A stretch of 64,000 nucleotides of DNA from UBA7702 sp040776805 (GCA_040776805.1 JAXGZS010000002.1:62001-126000), one strand, 5' to 3'; shown: positions 16,696 to 25,290, numbered from the stretch's first letter. A program made the numbers and translations. Notes: generated by a model from the letters alone, not told the origin.

Positions 16696-17490
16696 ATGAC
16701 TTGGTTTTTATCTTTGCCCACCATGCTCCAGGGATTCCTCGGCGGCCTACTGGCGTTGCTGCCGGCGGCGGCCGGCGCGGCCATGGTGTTCCCGTTCAGA
16801 AATCTCGATCAGAAATATCTCGACGGCACCCTGGGACTGGCCGGAGGCATCATGGTTGCCGCCTCCTTTTATTCTCTGCTGAATCCCGCCTATCAGCAGG
16901 CCCTAACCATCGGCATCAATCCTTTGTTTCCGGTGATGCTGGGCTTTGGCGCCGGCGTCGTTTTCCTGCTGCTGGCCGATAAGATTCTCCCCACCGACCG
17001 CCGGGAAACGAAAGCGGCGCTGTTTTTGCGCAATCATTTCGGCAGCAATACCCTGCTCTATATTGCTATGACCATCCACAATCTGCCGGAAGGTCTTGCC
17101 ATCGGCGTGGCCATCGGCGCGGCCTCCGGCGGCGATACGATGGCCGCGGCCCTGGCTTTGGCTTTCGGCATCGGCATTCAAAATTTTCCGGAAGGAGCCG
17201 CGATTTCCCTGCCCCTGCGCCGCGACGGTCTTTCCGTGCCGCGTTCTTTCATTTACAGCCAGCTTTCCTCCATGATGGAAACGGCGGCTGCCGTGGCCGG
17301 CGCGGCACTGACCATCTTTTTCCAGTCGATTCTCCCCTTCGTTCTGTCCTTTGCCGCCGGCGCCATGATCTTCGTGGTTTTCGCGGAGATCATCCCGGAA
17401 GCCCACATCAACGGCAATAAAAAAGCGGTTTCCGTTTTGGCGGCGGTGGGCTTCGCTTTCATGATGTTTCTTGATCTCCTTTTCAGCTAA
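16696..17490 (+). CDS. ZIP family metal transporter
   Basis: A 264-residue membrane protein with eight hydrophobic segments. It carries both ZIP metal-site motifs: HNLPEGLAIGVAIG in segment IV and QNFPEGAAISLPL in segment V. Such proteins import Zn2+ or other divalent metals into the cytoplasm; the bacterial ZupT/GufA-like subgroup is the closest by pattern. The start at 16696 is supported by AAAGGA nine bases upstream and by the N-terminal membrane segment; a longer in-frame start at 16609 lacks a good RBS. The gene is divergent from the his operon and ends with a strong terminator. Confidence 0.9.
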   Translation: MTWFLSLPTMLQGFLGGLLALLPAAAGAAMVFPFRNLDQKYLDGTLGLAGGIMVAASFYSLLNPAYQQALTIGINPLFPVMLGFGAGVVFLLLADKILPTDRRETKAALFLRNHFGSNTLLYIAMTIHNLPEGLAIGVAIGAASGGDTMAAALALAFGIGIQNFPEGAAISLPLRRDGLSVPRSFIYSQLSSMMETAAAVAGAALTIFFQSILPFVLSFAAGAMIFVVFAEIIPEAHINGNKKAVSVLAAVGFAFMMFLDLLFS

Positions 17491-17532
17491 AAACCCGTAA
17501 ATTTTCTGGCAGCATATGCAGCATATTAAAAA

Positions 17533-17570
17533 AAAGCTGGTTTCATCTTTCAGAAACCAGCTTTCATTTT
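17533..17570. terminator. Intrinsic terminator after the ZIP gene
   Basis: AAAGCTGGTTTC pairs perfectly with GAAACCAGCTTT around an eight-base loop, with a T-rich tail on + and an A-run on the left. It may also stop leftward transcripts from the small gene at 17616. Confidence 0.85.
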
Positions 17571-17615
17571 GTTAGAGGGCATCACACGTAAGCCCTCTCC
17601 ATTATCATTGACCGG

Positions 17616-17807
17616 TTATTCCTCACCAACAGGAATATCGCAAAAGTCCTCTTCGGTGAGAAATTGGGAGAAAAAGGCCGCAAAGGACTTTTTAATTTTT
17701 TCCCACAAACAAGAGAAACAAATATCCTTGCTCATCACCGCATAAACGAGCGCCGCCACAGAAACGGCGGTAATAATCATGAAAAAGATCCATTTCAGAG
17801 CTTTCAT
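17616..17807 (-). CDS. Small single-pass membrane protein, unknown function
   Basis: A 63-residue frame with a good RBS (AAAGGGGG, seven bases before ATG). Residues 7-25 form one hydrophobic segment, followed by MSKDICFSCLWEKIKKSF with a CxxC pair and an acidic end. No family is recognised. It lies 59 bases beyond the start of the leftward flavoprotein gene cluster's last gene end (17867), in the same direction, so it could be a distal member of that transcript. The translation signals make it more likely real than chance. Confidence 0.6.
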   Translation of the reverse strand: MKALKWIFFMIITAVSVAALVYAVMSKDICFSCLWEKIKKSFAAFFSQFLTEEDFCDIPVGEE

Positions 17808-17866
17808 ACGATTACCCCCTTTCTTTTTATTTTACACGCCAACGTAGAAATATGCAAGGGGTAGTT

Positions 17867-19444
17867 TCAACTTACGCAGATTTTTTCTGCGCTTTTTATG
17901 CCGTCGGCGGCGGAGGACATGATACCGCCGGCATAGCCCGCGCCTTCCCCGGCAGGATAAAGACCGCCGACGCTGCTTCCCCCCGCTTCATCTCTGACGA
18001 TGCGATACGGCGCGGAACTCCTCGTTTCCGGCGCGGTCAAAACGGCGTCGCCATCGGCGAAACCGGAGAGTTTTTCCGCAAGGAGAGGAATGCCCTCCTT
18101 GAGGCTCTCGGTGACAAAAGCGGGGAACAATCCGTTCAAGTCGCTCATCACCGCCGCCGGACGGTAAGTGGGCTTCACCTTACCCCAGGCGGTGGTCGCT
18201 CTATTGAGGAGAAAATCTTCCCAGCGCTGGGCCGGCGCGGCGTAACTGTTGCCCCCGCGCTGAAAGGCGCTGTTCTCAATCTGCCGCTGCAAGGCGATAC
18301 CGGCCAAAACATCGTCGCCGGGAAAATCCTCTGGCCGCACCGAAACGAGGACCGCGCTGTTGGCGTTTTCCCCTTCCCGCCGCCATTGGCTCATACCGTT
18401 GGTCACCACGGCATTTGCTTCAGAGGTGGCCGGCACCACATAACCGCCGGGACACATACAGAACGTATAGACAGAACGGCCGTTGTTAAGCTGCGCCGAT
18501 AGCTTATAATCCGCGGTAAGGGTTGCCCAGGCTTCTCCGTACTGGGCGATATTGATCTCCCGTTGCAGGTGTTCGATGCGCAGGCCCAGGGAAAAAGGCT
18601 TCCTGACCATTGCCACACCGCTTTCCCGCAGCATCGAAACGGTATCTCTGGCGCTGTGACCGCAGGCAAGGAGCAGATGATCCACGGCGATCTCTCTTTG
18701 CCCGGTACTATCCTCTATGACGGCGGCTTTGAGCCGCCCTTTTTGCGTAACAATGCCGACCAGCTTCGTTTCAAAAAGAAAGCTGCCCCCCAACGCTTCG
18801 ATTTTTTCCCGCAAAGCCACGGCAACGCGGGGCAGATAATCGGAACCAATGTGGGGCTTGGCCAAATAGGCGATTTCCCGGGGCGCGCCGCAGTCGATCA
18901 GCGTCTTAATGATCTCTCTGTGGCGGGGATCCCTTGTCCCCGTGGTCAGCTTGCCGTCGGAAAACATCCCGGCGCCGCCTTCGCCAAACTGAATATTACT
19001 CTGGGGCAGGAAAGCACCGCCGTCGCAAAAGGAAAGGATGTCCTCTTTCCGCGCCGCGCTTTGTCTGCCGGCTTCTATGACCACCGGTTTTAGCCCCGCT
19101 TTGGCCAAAGTCAAAGCGCCGAAAAGCCCGGCGGGTCCCGCCCCCACGACGAGGGGCGGATGGACTCCCCTGTAGTTAACGACAGGAGGTGTATAACCAA
19201 GGGGAACTTCCCTTACGCACTTATCCCTGTTTTTGGCAAGCACCGGTTCTTCGGCAACGGAAAGGGTCACTCCCACGGTGACGACGCGGCAAAGGCGCGG
19301 CTTTTTCCTGGCGTCCAAAGCCTCCTTAAGAATGACGATCTCCCTGATATCACTTTTCCGAATCTGTATTTTTTTGGCAACCGCGCTTTTTATGGCTTCG
19401 GCGTCGTAAAAAACGGGGAGTTTTAAGTGTTCCACACGGATCAT
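17867..19444 (-). CDS. FAD-dependent dehydrogenase, COG2509-like
   Basis: A 525-residue flavoprotein. The N-terminal ~90 residues are a small basic domain (SAVAKKIQIRKSDIREIVILKEALDARKKP). The Rossmann FAD-binding motif VVGAGPAGLFGALTLAKAGLKPVVIE follows near residue 100. Later motifs are QFGEGGAGMFSDGKLTTGT, LLACGHSARDTV and YPAGEGAGYAGGIMSSAADG at the end. This set matches the uncharacterised FAD-dependent dehydrogenases of COG2509. The substrate is unknown. The gene starts one base after the stop of the next flavoprotein gene (19446-20693), so the two are co-translated. Confidence 0.85.
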   Translation of the reverse strand: MIRVEHLKLPVFYDAEAIKSAVAKKIQIRKSDIREIVILKEALDARKKPRLCRVVTVGVTLSVAEEPVLAKNRDKCVREVPLGYTPPVVNYRGVHPPLVVGAGPAGLFGALTLAKAGLKPVVIEAGRQSAARKEDILSFCDGGAFLPQSNIQFGEGGAGMFSDGKLTTGTRDPRHREIIKTLIDCGAPREIAYLAKPHIGSDYLPRVAVALREKIEALGGSFLFETKLVGIVTQKGRLKAAVIEDSTGQREIAVDHLLLACGHSARDTVSMLRESGVAMVRKPFSLGLRIEHLQREINIAQYGEAWATLTADYKLSAQLNNGRSVYTFCMCPGGYVVPATSEANAVVTNGMSQWRREGENANSAVLVSVRPEDFPGDDVLAGIALQRQIENSAFQRGGNSYAAPAQRWEDFLLNRATTAWGKVKPTYRPAAVMSDLNGLFPAFVTESLKEGIPLLAEKLSGFADGDAVLTAPETRSSAPYRIVRDEAGGSSVGGLYPAGEGAGYAGGIMSSAADGIKSAEKICVS

Positions 19445-19445
19445 C

Positions 19446-20693
19446 TTACGCCTCCGTCAAAGCGTTAGCCACGCTTTCTCCGGCCAAACGCCCGGAGGAG
19501 ATGGCCCATTGCAGGTTGTAACCGCCGCAGTCGCCGTCAATGTCGAGAACCTCCCCGGCGGCGTAAAGCCCGGGCAGAAGTTTGCTCTCCATCGTCGTAG
19601 CACAAAAATCCGCCACATCGATACCACCGGCGGTGACCTGTGCCTGCTTCCAGCCTAAAGTACCCGTTACAGCCAGGGGGAATCCTTTTAAAAAGCGGCC
19701 GATCTTTATCAGCTCATGGTCTTCTAAGCTCTTCACGCCGCGGCTGACTTTGCAGTGCAATGCTTCTTTGAGGAGCAGCTGCCCCACTTTTTTCTGAACA
19801 AGTCCCGTCAAATAGTATTCCAAGGATTGGGCCGCCAAAACCTCCCGGCGCTCCTTGAGCAAGGCGAGCAATTCCTCTTGCCCAAAGCAAGGCAGAAAAT
19901 CGATTTCCAGGCTGAAATCCGCTGGGTTTTCATAGCAGAGCAAGCGGGAAAGATGCAATACCGGCGGCCCGGACAGGCCATAGTCGGCAAAGAGAATCTC
20001 CCCGGCGGCATAGCCCACGACAGCCGTCGCTTTTTTCAGGGTCAGCGCTCCCTCCACTTTGATGCCTTTTAAGGCGTTTGGTATGCGCGGATCGGTTCTG
20101 ATCTTTACCAAGGAGGGGGCGAGGGGAATCAGCGGATGTCCCAAAGCAGTCAATAAATCATAACCCCGGCGCGAACCGCCCAATTCCGGCGCGACCAGAC
20201 CGCCGGCGGCGACAATCACTTTTTTCGCGTAAACCGGTTGATCCGCGGTATCCAAAAGAAACACTTCCTCCCGGCGCGTGATGCGTTCCACCGCGGTCTC
20301 GGTAAAAACAGCGATCCCCAGACGCTGGCTTTCGGCGCGCAGCAGATCCACGACGGCGGCAGCCTGTAGGCTTAAAGGATAGACCTTGCCGTTTTCCTCT
20401 GTTTTCGCCATGATCCCCAAGGAGCGGAAAAAAGCGATGTTGGCAAAAGGAGGAAAGCGGCGGTTGGCCGCCTCCTGAAAAGACGGATCTTTGCCGTGAT
20501 AGCATTGGGCTTTGTTTTCCGTGTTCGTAAAATTACAGCGCCCATTGCCTGTGGCCAAAAGTTTTTTGGCCACCCGGGTTTCCTTCTCTAAAATCACAAT
20601 ATCGGTCTGATTGCGCTGGCGGGCGCAGGCAATGGCGGCCGCAAACCCGGCAGCGCCGCCGCCGATCACCGCGACGTCGTATAAATGTTCCAT
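19446..20693 (-). CDS. NAD(P)/FAD-dependent oxidoreductase, BaiN/HI0933 (YhiN) family
   Basis: A 415-residue flavoprotein. It starts YDVAVIGGGAAGFAAAIACARQ (FAD-binding beta-alpha-beta), then LEKETRVAKKLLATGNGRCNFTN, the hallmark of the HI0933/YhiN group. The C-terminus GLYAAGEVLDIDGDCGGYNLQWAISSG completes the FAD site. Family members are annotated as aminoacetone oxidases or, in gut clostridia, BaiN-type bile-acid reductases; neither role can be assumed here. It follows the acyl carrier protein gene by 15 bases and leads directly into the COG2509 gene. Confidence 0.9.
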   Translation of the reverse strand: MEHLYDVAVIGGGAAGFAAAIACARQRNQTDIVILEKETRVAKKLLATGNGRCNFTNTENKAQCYHGKDPSFQEAANRRFPPFANIAFFRSLGIMAKTEENGKVYPLSLQAAAVVDLLRAESQRLGIAVFTETAVERITRREEVFLLDTADQPVYAKKVIVAAGGLVAPELGGSRRGYDLLTALGHPLIPLAPSLVKIRTDPRIPNALKGIKVEGALTLKKATAVVGYAAGEILFADYGLSGPPVLHLSRLLCYENPADFSLEIDFLPCFGQEELLALLKERREVLAAQSLEYYLTGLVQKKVGQLLLKEALHCKVSRGVKSLEDHELIKIGRFLKGFPLAVTGTLGWKQAQVTAGGIDVADFCATTMESKLLPGLYAAGEVLDIDGDCGGYNLQWAISSGRLAGESVANALTEA

Positions 20694-20708
20694 TTTTTTA
20701 ATTCTATT

Positions 20709-20969
20709 CTATTCTTTCCCCAAGGAATTTCCGGCGATACTCATTTCCAGCAATTGCGAAAATTGTCCCACCGTTACCACCAAAGATAAGGCTTGATCGT
20801 CGAGGGGACAGCGATATTCTTCTTCCACCAGCAGTACAAATTCAAGAAAATCCAGTGAATCCGCTTTGAGATCCTTTTTAAATCTCGTATTTGCGCCGAT
20901 CTTTTCTCTTGGTTTCAGAAAATACCGGGCGACCAGCGCATAAAGGCTTTCATCCACATCCAAAGCCAT
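20709..20969 (-). CDS. Acyl carrier protein-like protein
   Basis: About 86 residues with the carrier-protein four-helix pattern and the phosphopantetheine attachment motif in DLKADSLDFLEFVLLVEEEY (Ser near residue 44). Such proteins carry acyl groups as thioesters after modification by a phosphopantetheinyl transferase. The start is uncertain: ATG at 20969 is close to GAGGTG, and a downstream TTG has better spacing. It lies between aroK and a YhiN-type flavoprotein, not in a fatty-acid cluster, so it may be a secondary, specialised carrier rather than the main AcpP. Confidence 0.8.
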   Translation of the reverse strand: MALDVDESLYALVARYFLKPREKIGANTRFKKDLKADSLDFLEFVLLVEEEYRCPLDDQALSLVVTVGQFSQLLEMSIAGNSLGKE

Positions 20970-21010
20970 CACCTCGGCTATTTATATGAAAAAAAAGCCG
21001 AAAAAATACG

Positions 21011-21502
21011 TTATTTGACGATGCGCAAAATTTCCTCGACGGTTTTTCGCCGATCTCCGTCGTTATACACCACGAAATGACAGGCCTTTTTATAGAGGGG
21101 TTCCCGGGCCTGCATGAGATCGAAAATGGCATTTTCGTTTTTGGCCAAAAGAGGACGGCGCCGAATCCGGGGATTGGCGATGATCGTATGAAGATCCCGC
21201 TTCAGCCAGATAACCGTACCGCTTCTTTTCATCAGGCGAATATTTTCCGGCGTAACCACGACACCGCCGCCGGTGGAGACAATCATATTCCTTTTTTTGG
21301 CCAAGACAGCAAGGACGTGGGTCTCCCTGGCGCGGAAACCGCTTTCCCCTTCCCGCTTAAATAGTTCCGCCACGGTCATACCGGTCTGCTTTTCGATCAA
21401 AGCATCGGTATCCACGAAGCGGCGATGGGTCCTTTGCGCGACCATTTTGCCGATGTTGGTTTTTCCGGCGCCCATCATACCGATGAGATAAAGATTTTTC
21501 AT
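21011..21502 (-). CDS. aroK: Shikimate kinase
   Basis: A 163-residue P-loop kinase that phosphorylates shikimate in aromatic amino acid synthesis. It shows Walker A in LIGMMGAGKTNIGKMVA, the DTD metal/substrate motif in RRFVDTDALIE, FRxxE in FRARETHVL, and STGGGVVVTPENIRLM. The lid Arg region is PRIRRRPLL. Length fits the family. No Shine-Dalgarno is visible before the ATG; instead an extended -10 motif ends six bases upstream, suggesting a leaderless transcript. The ACP gene follows after 41 bases. Confidence 0.95.
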   Translation of the reverse strand: MKNLYLIGMMGAGKTNIGKMVAQRTHRRFVDTDALIEKQTGMTVAELFKREGESGFRARETHVLAVLAKKRNMIVSTGGGVVVTPENIRLMKRSGTVIWLKRDLHTIIANPRIRRRPLLAKNENAIFDLMQAREPLYKKACHFVVYNDGDRRKTVEEILRIVK

Positions 21503-21508
21503 GGCATC

Positions 21509-21517
21509 AGTATATCA
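21509..21517 (-). promoter_or_regulatory. Extended -10 promoter immediately before aroK
   Basis: Leftward TGATATACT (TGn plus TATACT) ends six bases before the aroK ATG, so the predicted transcription start falls at or next to the start codon. The -35 match is weak (TTTCTT in the T-run), as often tolerated with extended -10 elements. Confidence 0.5.
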
Positions 21518-21533
21518 TATCCGGCAAAAAAAA

Positions 21534-21569
21534 GAAACGTACCAAAAAACACAATTCATGGTACGTTTC
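21534..21569 (-). terminator. Intrinsic terminator after the DUF975 gene
   Basis: Leftward GAAACGTACCA pairs perfectly with TGGTACGTTTC (loop 14) and is followed by eight T residues. It ends the DUF975 transcript just ahead of aroK. Confidence 0.85.
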
Positions 21570-21599
21570 ATATGGACGCAAAATCCCATCGCGTTCAGA

Positions 21600-22313
21600 T
21601 CAAGCGGTAAATTCGTTGGGAACCGCCTTGGCGGGAACAACGTTTTCTTCTTTCAGAGAACGGTAGAAATTGGCGATTGTCGTATACATATAGGGATAGA
21701 CATAGAGCCCGGCAATACCGAAAGTAACAGAAACCAACAACATCCAGGGAATAAACGAAAGATAAAGAACGAAGAGATCGGCCTTATTGCCGGCCATCAT
21801 CTGCTTGCTCTCATTGAGGGCGCTTTGCCAGTTCATTTCAGGATGATCCAGCATGATGTAGCCCATCATCGAATAAGAGAAGAATTTGACAATCCCGGGG
21901 ATGTAAAAGAGCAACGCCCAGAGAAAGATAAACAGGTTTTGCATAAAGTAGGCTAAAGTAAGGCGTCCGTAGTACTCTCCGGAAAAGCACTGGTAGGGCA
22001 TGGTTGCGTTGACTTGCATGCCACGGGCAAGACGCAGGTGGAAGAATTGATAAGCAATCATCAGGGGGCCCATAATAAGGAAAATAAAGGCGAATTCAAG
22101 AATGTACAATAAAATCATAATGATGATGCCGGAACCCATGGCGTCGTAGCCCATACAAAGACCTGACATAAAACCCATCAGAGTAATTACAATAGCTAAA
22201 ACTGCACCGGGAACCAACACCGTCAAAAGCAAAGCGCCAATCACGACACCCCATTTCCCTTCCAAGGCGCTTTTGGCCGCCGTTTTCATTTCCGCGCGGG
22301 TATGGTTAAGCAT
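21600..22313 (-). CDS. DUF975 family integral membrane protein
   Basis: A 237-residue protein with about six hydrophobic segments. It starts RAEMKTAAKSALEGKWGVVIGALLLTVL, the typical DUF975 opening of a short amphipathic region leading into the first membrane segment. The late block YPYMYTTIANFYRSLKEEN is also characteristic. The function of the family is unknown. The gene has its own promoter (22364-22392), a GGAGGG RBS and its own terminator, so it is monocistronic. Confidence 0.85.
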   Translation of the reverse strand: MLNHTRAEMKTAAKSALEGKWGVVIGALLLTVLVPGAVLAIVITLMGFMSGLCMGYDAMGSGIIIMILLYILEFAFIFLIMGPLMIAYQFFHLRLARGMQVNATMPYQCFSGEYYGRLTLAYFMQNLFIFLWALLFYIPGIVKFFSYSMMGYIMLDHPEMNWQSALNESKQMMAGNKADLFVLYLSFIPWMLLVSVTFGIAGLYVYPYMYTTIANFYRSLKEENVVPAKAVPNEFTA

Positions 22314-22363
22314 AAAATCCCTCCTTTAAAAATTCACTATATTATAATATAATAACTAATAAT

Positions 22364-22392
22364 AGTATAGTATACTTTTTTTCGTAAGTCAA
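22364..22392 (-). promoter_or_regulatory. Predicted promoter of the DUF975 gene
   Basis: Leftward -35 TTGACT, 17 bases, -10 TATACT, followed by a very AT-rich 40-base leader. Confidence 0.65.
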
Positions 22393-22421
22393 AGATTTTA
22401 TTGAGGAGAAAAACACGGCCG

Positions 22422-22826
22422 ATGAACAAAGTAGATTGGATCAGGCGATACGACATGATCCCCCATAAAGAAGGCGGTTTCTACGCCGAAATCTGGCGGG
22501 CCGAAACAGGCCTTGCCTCTCATTGCTACTATTTGCTGCCCGGGGGTGCAACGGCGAAATGGCATCGCCTTTCAGGGGAAGAGTTATGGCTGTTGCACAG
22601 CGGCGGCCCTTTGGAAATCACCTTAGGCGGCCAAGGGGAAAAACCCCAGGCAAAGGAAAGCGTCCTCCTGGACGAAGAAAATCTCCACTGCCTGATTCCC
22701 GCCAAGACCTGGCAGAAAGCACACACCAGCGGAGACGACGCCCTCGTTTCCTGCATCGTCAGCCCGGCCTTTTCCGAAAAAGACTGGGAGCTTTATAAGG
22801 AGTCGCCAAAATGGACCAAGGAATGA
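22422..22826 (+). CDS. Cupin-fold protein, DUF985 family
   Basis: A 134-residue single-domain protein. It begins DWIRRYDMIPHKEGGFYAEIWR and continues YYLLPGGATAKWHRLSGEELWLLHSGGPLEI, then WQKAHTSGDDALVSCIVSPAF. This is the DUF985 cupin signature, with the His/Glu set (WHRLSGEE) of a possible metal or ligand pocket. The biochemical activity of the family is not settled. The start at 22422 has AGGAG 13 bases upstream. It overlaps the next gene by 16 bases, so the two are co-translated. Confidence 0.85.
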   Translation: MNKVDWIRRYDMIPHKEGGFYAEIWRAETGLASHCYYLLPGGATAKWHRLSGEELWLLHSGGPLEITLGGQGEKPQAKESVLLDEENLHCLIPAKTWQKAHTSGDDALVSCIVSPAFSEKDWELYKESPKWTKE

Positions 22827-23440
22827 TCTATATCATCATTGCCGCCCTCCTCGGCGCGGGTATTTTGGTTTTCGGCCAATTTCGCAAGAAAAAGTATCAG
22901 GAAGTCGAGAAAGACGCCCTTCAGTTGGCCTGGGAACGCAAGGATTACAATGCCTATCTCGGTTTACTCAATGAGAAAATCTCAAAAACAAGCAATCAAA
23001 AAGAAAAGAATATTTTAGCCACCCTAAAAATGCAGGCGTACATCAGTCAAAAACAATGGCCTCAGATGGACGCCTTAAAAAAACAGGTTAAAACAAAGGG
23101 ACTGCCGAAAAAGATTCACCTCACCTTCATCACCCAGTACATCATCGGCCTTTGCCTTTCGGATCGTCCGGAAGCGGCCCTCAAGTGGCTGGAAATCGAA
23201 GAACCCGTTCTCAAAGAGGCCGAAAACAGCGGCGCTTATAAAATGTACATCGGTACCCTCAAAGGGCTTAAGCTTTTTTACACCGGCCATTTGCAGGAGA
23301 GCAAGGAACAGTTTACAAAACTGCAAAACATGAAAATCGCCGGCGATTTTTATCCCCCGATATTTCAAGATTATCTAAAACGTATCGAAAAAGAACAACA
23401 AAATCAGCCCCAGGCGGCAGAATCAGCAACGGAGCGTTGA
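22811..23440 (+). CDS. Membrane-anchored TPR-like protein, unknown
   Basis: A 209-residue protein with one N-terminal membrane segment (about residues 5-22). A helical, Lys/Gln-rich cytoplasmic region follows, whose repeating ALKWLEIEEPVLKEAE and LKLFYTGHLQESKEQFTKLQ blocks resemble tetratricopeptide helices. It ends in a Gln/Glu-rich tail. No named family is recognised; a scaffolding role is possible but only inferred. It overlaps the upstream cupin gene. Confidence 0.65.
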   Translation: MDQGMIYIIIAALLGAGILVFGQFRKKKYQEVEKDALQLAWERKDYNAYLGLLNEKISKTSNQKEKNILATLKMQAYISQKQWPQMDALKKQVKTKGLPKKIHLTFITQYIIGLCLSDRPEAALKWLEIEEPVLKEAENSGAYKMYIGTLKGLKLFYTGHLQESKEQFTKLQNMKIAGDFYPPIFQDYLKRIEKEQQNQPQAAESATER

Positions 23441-23514
23441 GCAATGATATCCCTCAAGACACGGCCCAGATGCGATGCCCGCCGTTTAAACCACATCTAA
23501 ATTTTATTGACGGC

Positions 23515-24420
23515 CTAAAAGCGGAGCTTATTGCTGCGCTTTTTTGTCTGGGGACGATCGGTCACAGCGAAATACGTACCTGCCGCCATGATCACGGCGG
23601 CGGGGAAAAACAACGGCGGCGGCATCTCTTGGAAGATCAGCAACGCCAAAAACGCCCCGATAAAGGGAGAAATCGCATAATACGCACTGGTTCGCGCAGC
23701 GCCGAGATGGCGTTGGGCGCATACGTAAAAATAGATGCTAAGGCCATAGACGAAAAAGCCCACCGCCAAAGATAGGATGACAGAAGCCAGGGAAGGCAGT
23801 GTCTGCCCGAGATAAAAACCGATGAGCAGAGAACCCGTTCCGCTGCAAAACCCTTTCACCGTCACGATCTGCAAAGGATTTTTCACCGATAACCGTCGGG
23901 TGCAGTTGTTTTCCAAGCCCCAAAAACAAGCGGCCAAAAGGATGAGCAGGGAACCGGTGGAGAAAGAAAAGCCGCCATGGTTTTCCAGAGAGAGCAGCAT
24001 ACCGGAGAGCGTAATCAATAAAATGGCGAGACACAGCCGTTTTGAAATCTTTTCGCCGAAGAGAAAAGAAGCAAAAAGCGCGGTGGCTACGATTTCGAAA
24101 TGATTGAGTAACGCCGCGTTTTCCGCCGTGGTCAGAGAAAGCCCCCAGAGCAAAGCAATGGGAGCAGCGATATCCAAGGCGATCATGGCCAAAACATAAG
24201 GCAGATCGCTCCTGGCCAACGGTTCCTCACTTTTGGTACACCCGCAAAAGCGAAGGACAAAAGAAAACAAAAAAATACCCACTCCGGCGCCGAGGTAGAA
24301 CAAGCCCGCCAAAATCACGGCGGGAATCTCCTGCAATAATAGCTTGCCGACGGGGGCGTTGAGGGCGTAGAGCGCCGCGGCGCCAAGGGCGCACGCAATG
24401 GCTTTTCGATAAAATGTCAT
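23515..24420 (-). CDS. EamA/DMT family transporter
   Basis: A 301-residue protein with ten hydrophobic segments in two EamA repeats. The first contains ALNAPVGKLLLQEIPAVILAGLFYLGAG and ENAALLNHFEIVATALFASFLFGEKIS. The second contains the AARTSAYYAISPFIGAFLALLIFQE block typical of metabolite exporters. The start at 24420 follows AGGAGAAGGA; a longer frame to 24525 would run across the presumed operator. The gene is divergent from a TetR regulator 190 bases away, which probably controls it. The substrate is unknown. Confidence 0.9.
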   Translation of the reverse strand: MTFYRKAIACALGAAALYALNAPVGKLLLQEIPAVILAGLFYLGAGVGIFLFSFVLRFCGCTKSEEPLARSDLPYVLAMIALDIAAPIALLWGLSLTTAENAALLNHFEIVATALFASFLFGEKISKRLCLAILLITLSGMLLSLENHGGFSFSTGSLLILLAACFWGLENNCTRRLSVKNPLQIVTVKGFCSGTGSLLIGFYLGQTLPSLASVILSLAVGFFVYGLSIYFYVCAQRHLGAARTSAYYAISPFIGAFLALLIFQEMPPPLFFPAAVIMAAGTYFAVTDRPQTKKRSNKLRF

Positions 24421-24485
24421 GATCCGTCCTTCTCCTTGCCAAATCCGCCTCGTTGGTGTATCATTAGTACAATAACGGACACTTT

Positions 24486-24506
24486 GTTCTATATCTATCA
24501 TAGAAC
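24486..24506. promoter_or_regulatory. Candidate TetR operator
   Basis: A perfect inverted repeat GTTCTAT-N7-ATAGAAC lies in the intergenic region between the divergent DMT transporter and TetR genes. Size and place suit a TetR-dimer site; binding is not shown. Confidence 0.55.
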
Positions 24507-24609
24507 GACAAAAGGCAAAAAACAAGAATCAAGGAGTCGGAACTGTCCGCTACGGGACAAAACCGGAAAAAGATCCATAAGATTCATCAAAAAAGAAAAA
24601 AGGCAGAGA

Positions 24610-25179
24610 ATGGACAGAAGAATTCAAAAAACAAGAAAGGCGGTTTTCGACGCCTTTACCGTACTGCTCTCCCGCAAGAGCTACGATAAAATCACGATTC
24701 GCGACCTGATTGAAGAGGCAAACATCGGCCGCAGCACCTTCTACGCCCACTTTGAAACAAAGGACGACCTGTTGAAAGCGATGTGCGTCGATCTTTTCGA
24801 TCACGTTTTCGCCACGGATTTGGTCGCCGAGACCAGCCATGATTTCTCTTTTTCCCAAAGAAGCGCCAAAATCATGCTCACCCATATACTCTATCACCTG
24901 CTGGACGACGCGGCCCGACTGCGCAAGATTTTCGCCTGCGAAAGCAGCGATCTTTTCTGGCAGTATTTTCGCCGCCCCTTTACGGAGCTGGTCACGGAGC
25001 AGCTGCTGCCCATGGCCAATCAAAACGCTTTACAACTGCCACAAGATCTGTTCGTGGATCATCTGACCGCCAGTTTCGGGGAAGTCGTCCGCTGGTGGTT
25101 CAAAACAGGCTTATCCGCCTCTCCCGAAGTGGTGGAGGAGTATTTTGAAATCACCGCCTTCCCCCTCCTCAAAGCATAG
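24610..25179 (+). CDS. TetR/AcrR family transcriptional regulator
   Basis: A 189-residue one-component regulator. The N-terminal helix-turn-helix reads VFDAFTVLLSRKSYDKITIRDLIEEANIGRSTFYAHFETKDDLLKAM, a textbook TetR DNA-binding domain. The remaining helices form a ligand/dimer domain with little conservation. The start at 24610 was chosen because the domain starts right there; the long upstream extension has no domain content. It probably represses the divergent DMT exporter through the repeat at 24486-24506. Confidence 0.9.
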   Translation: MDRRIQKTRKAVFDAFTVLLSRKSYDKITIRDLIEEANIGRSTFYAHFETKDDLLKAMCVDLFDHVFATDLVAETSHDFSFSQRSAKIMLTHILYHLLDDAARLRKIFACESSDLFWQYFRRPFTELVTEQLLPMANQNALQLPQDLFVDHLTASFGEVVRWWFKTGLSASPEVVEEYFEITAFPLLKA

Positions 25180-25215
25180 CAAAAGGGCTTCCCAATGGAG
25201 AAACCCCAGAAAAAA

Positions 25216-25256
25216 GAGCCGGTTTCCGATAAAACATCGGAAACCGGCTCACTTTT
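25216..25256. terminator. Bidirectional terminator between tetR and the DUF2284 gene
   Basis: GAGCCGGTTTCCGAT pairs perfectly with ATCGGAAACCGGCTC around AAAAC, with ACTTTT on the right and AAAAA on the left. Confidence 0.88.
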
Positions 25257-25290
25257 GCGAAAGCGCTTAACGCAACAAGTCCCTATCAAT

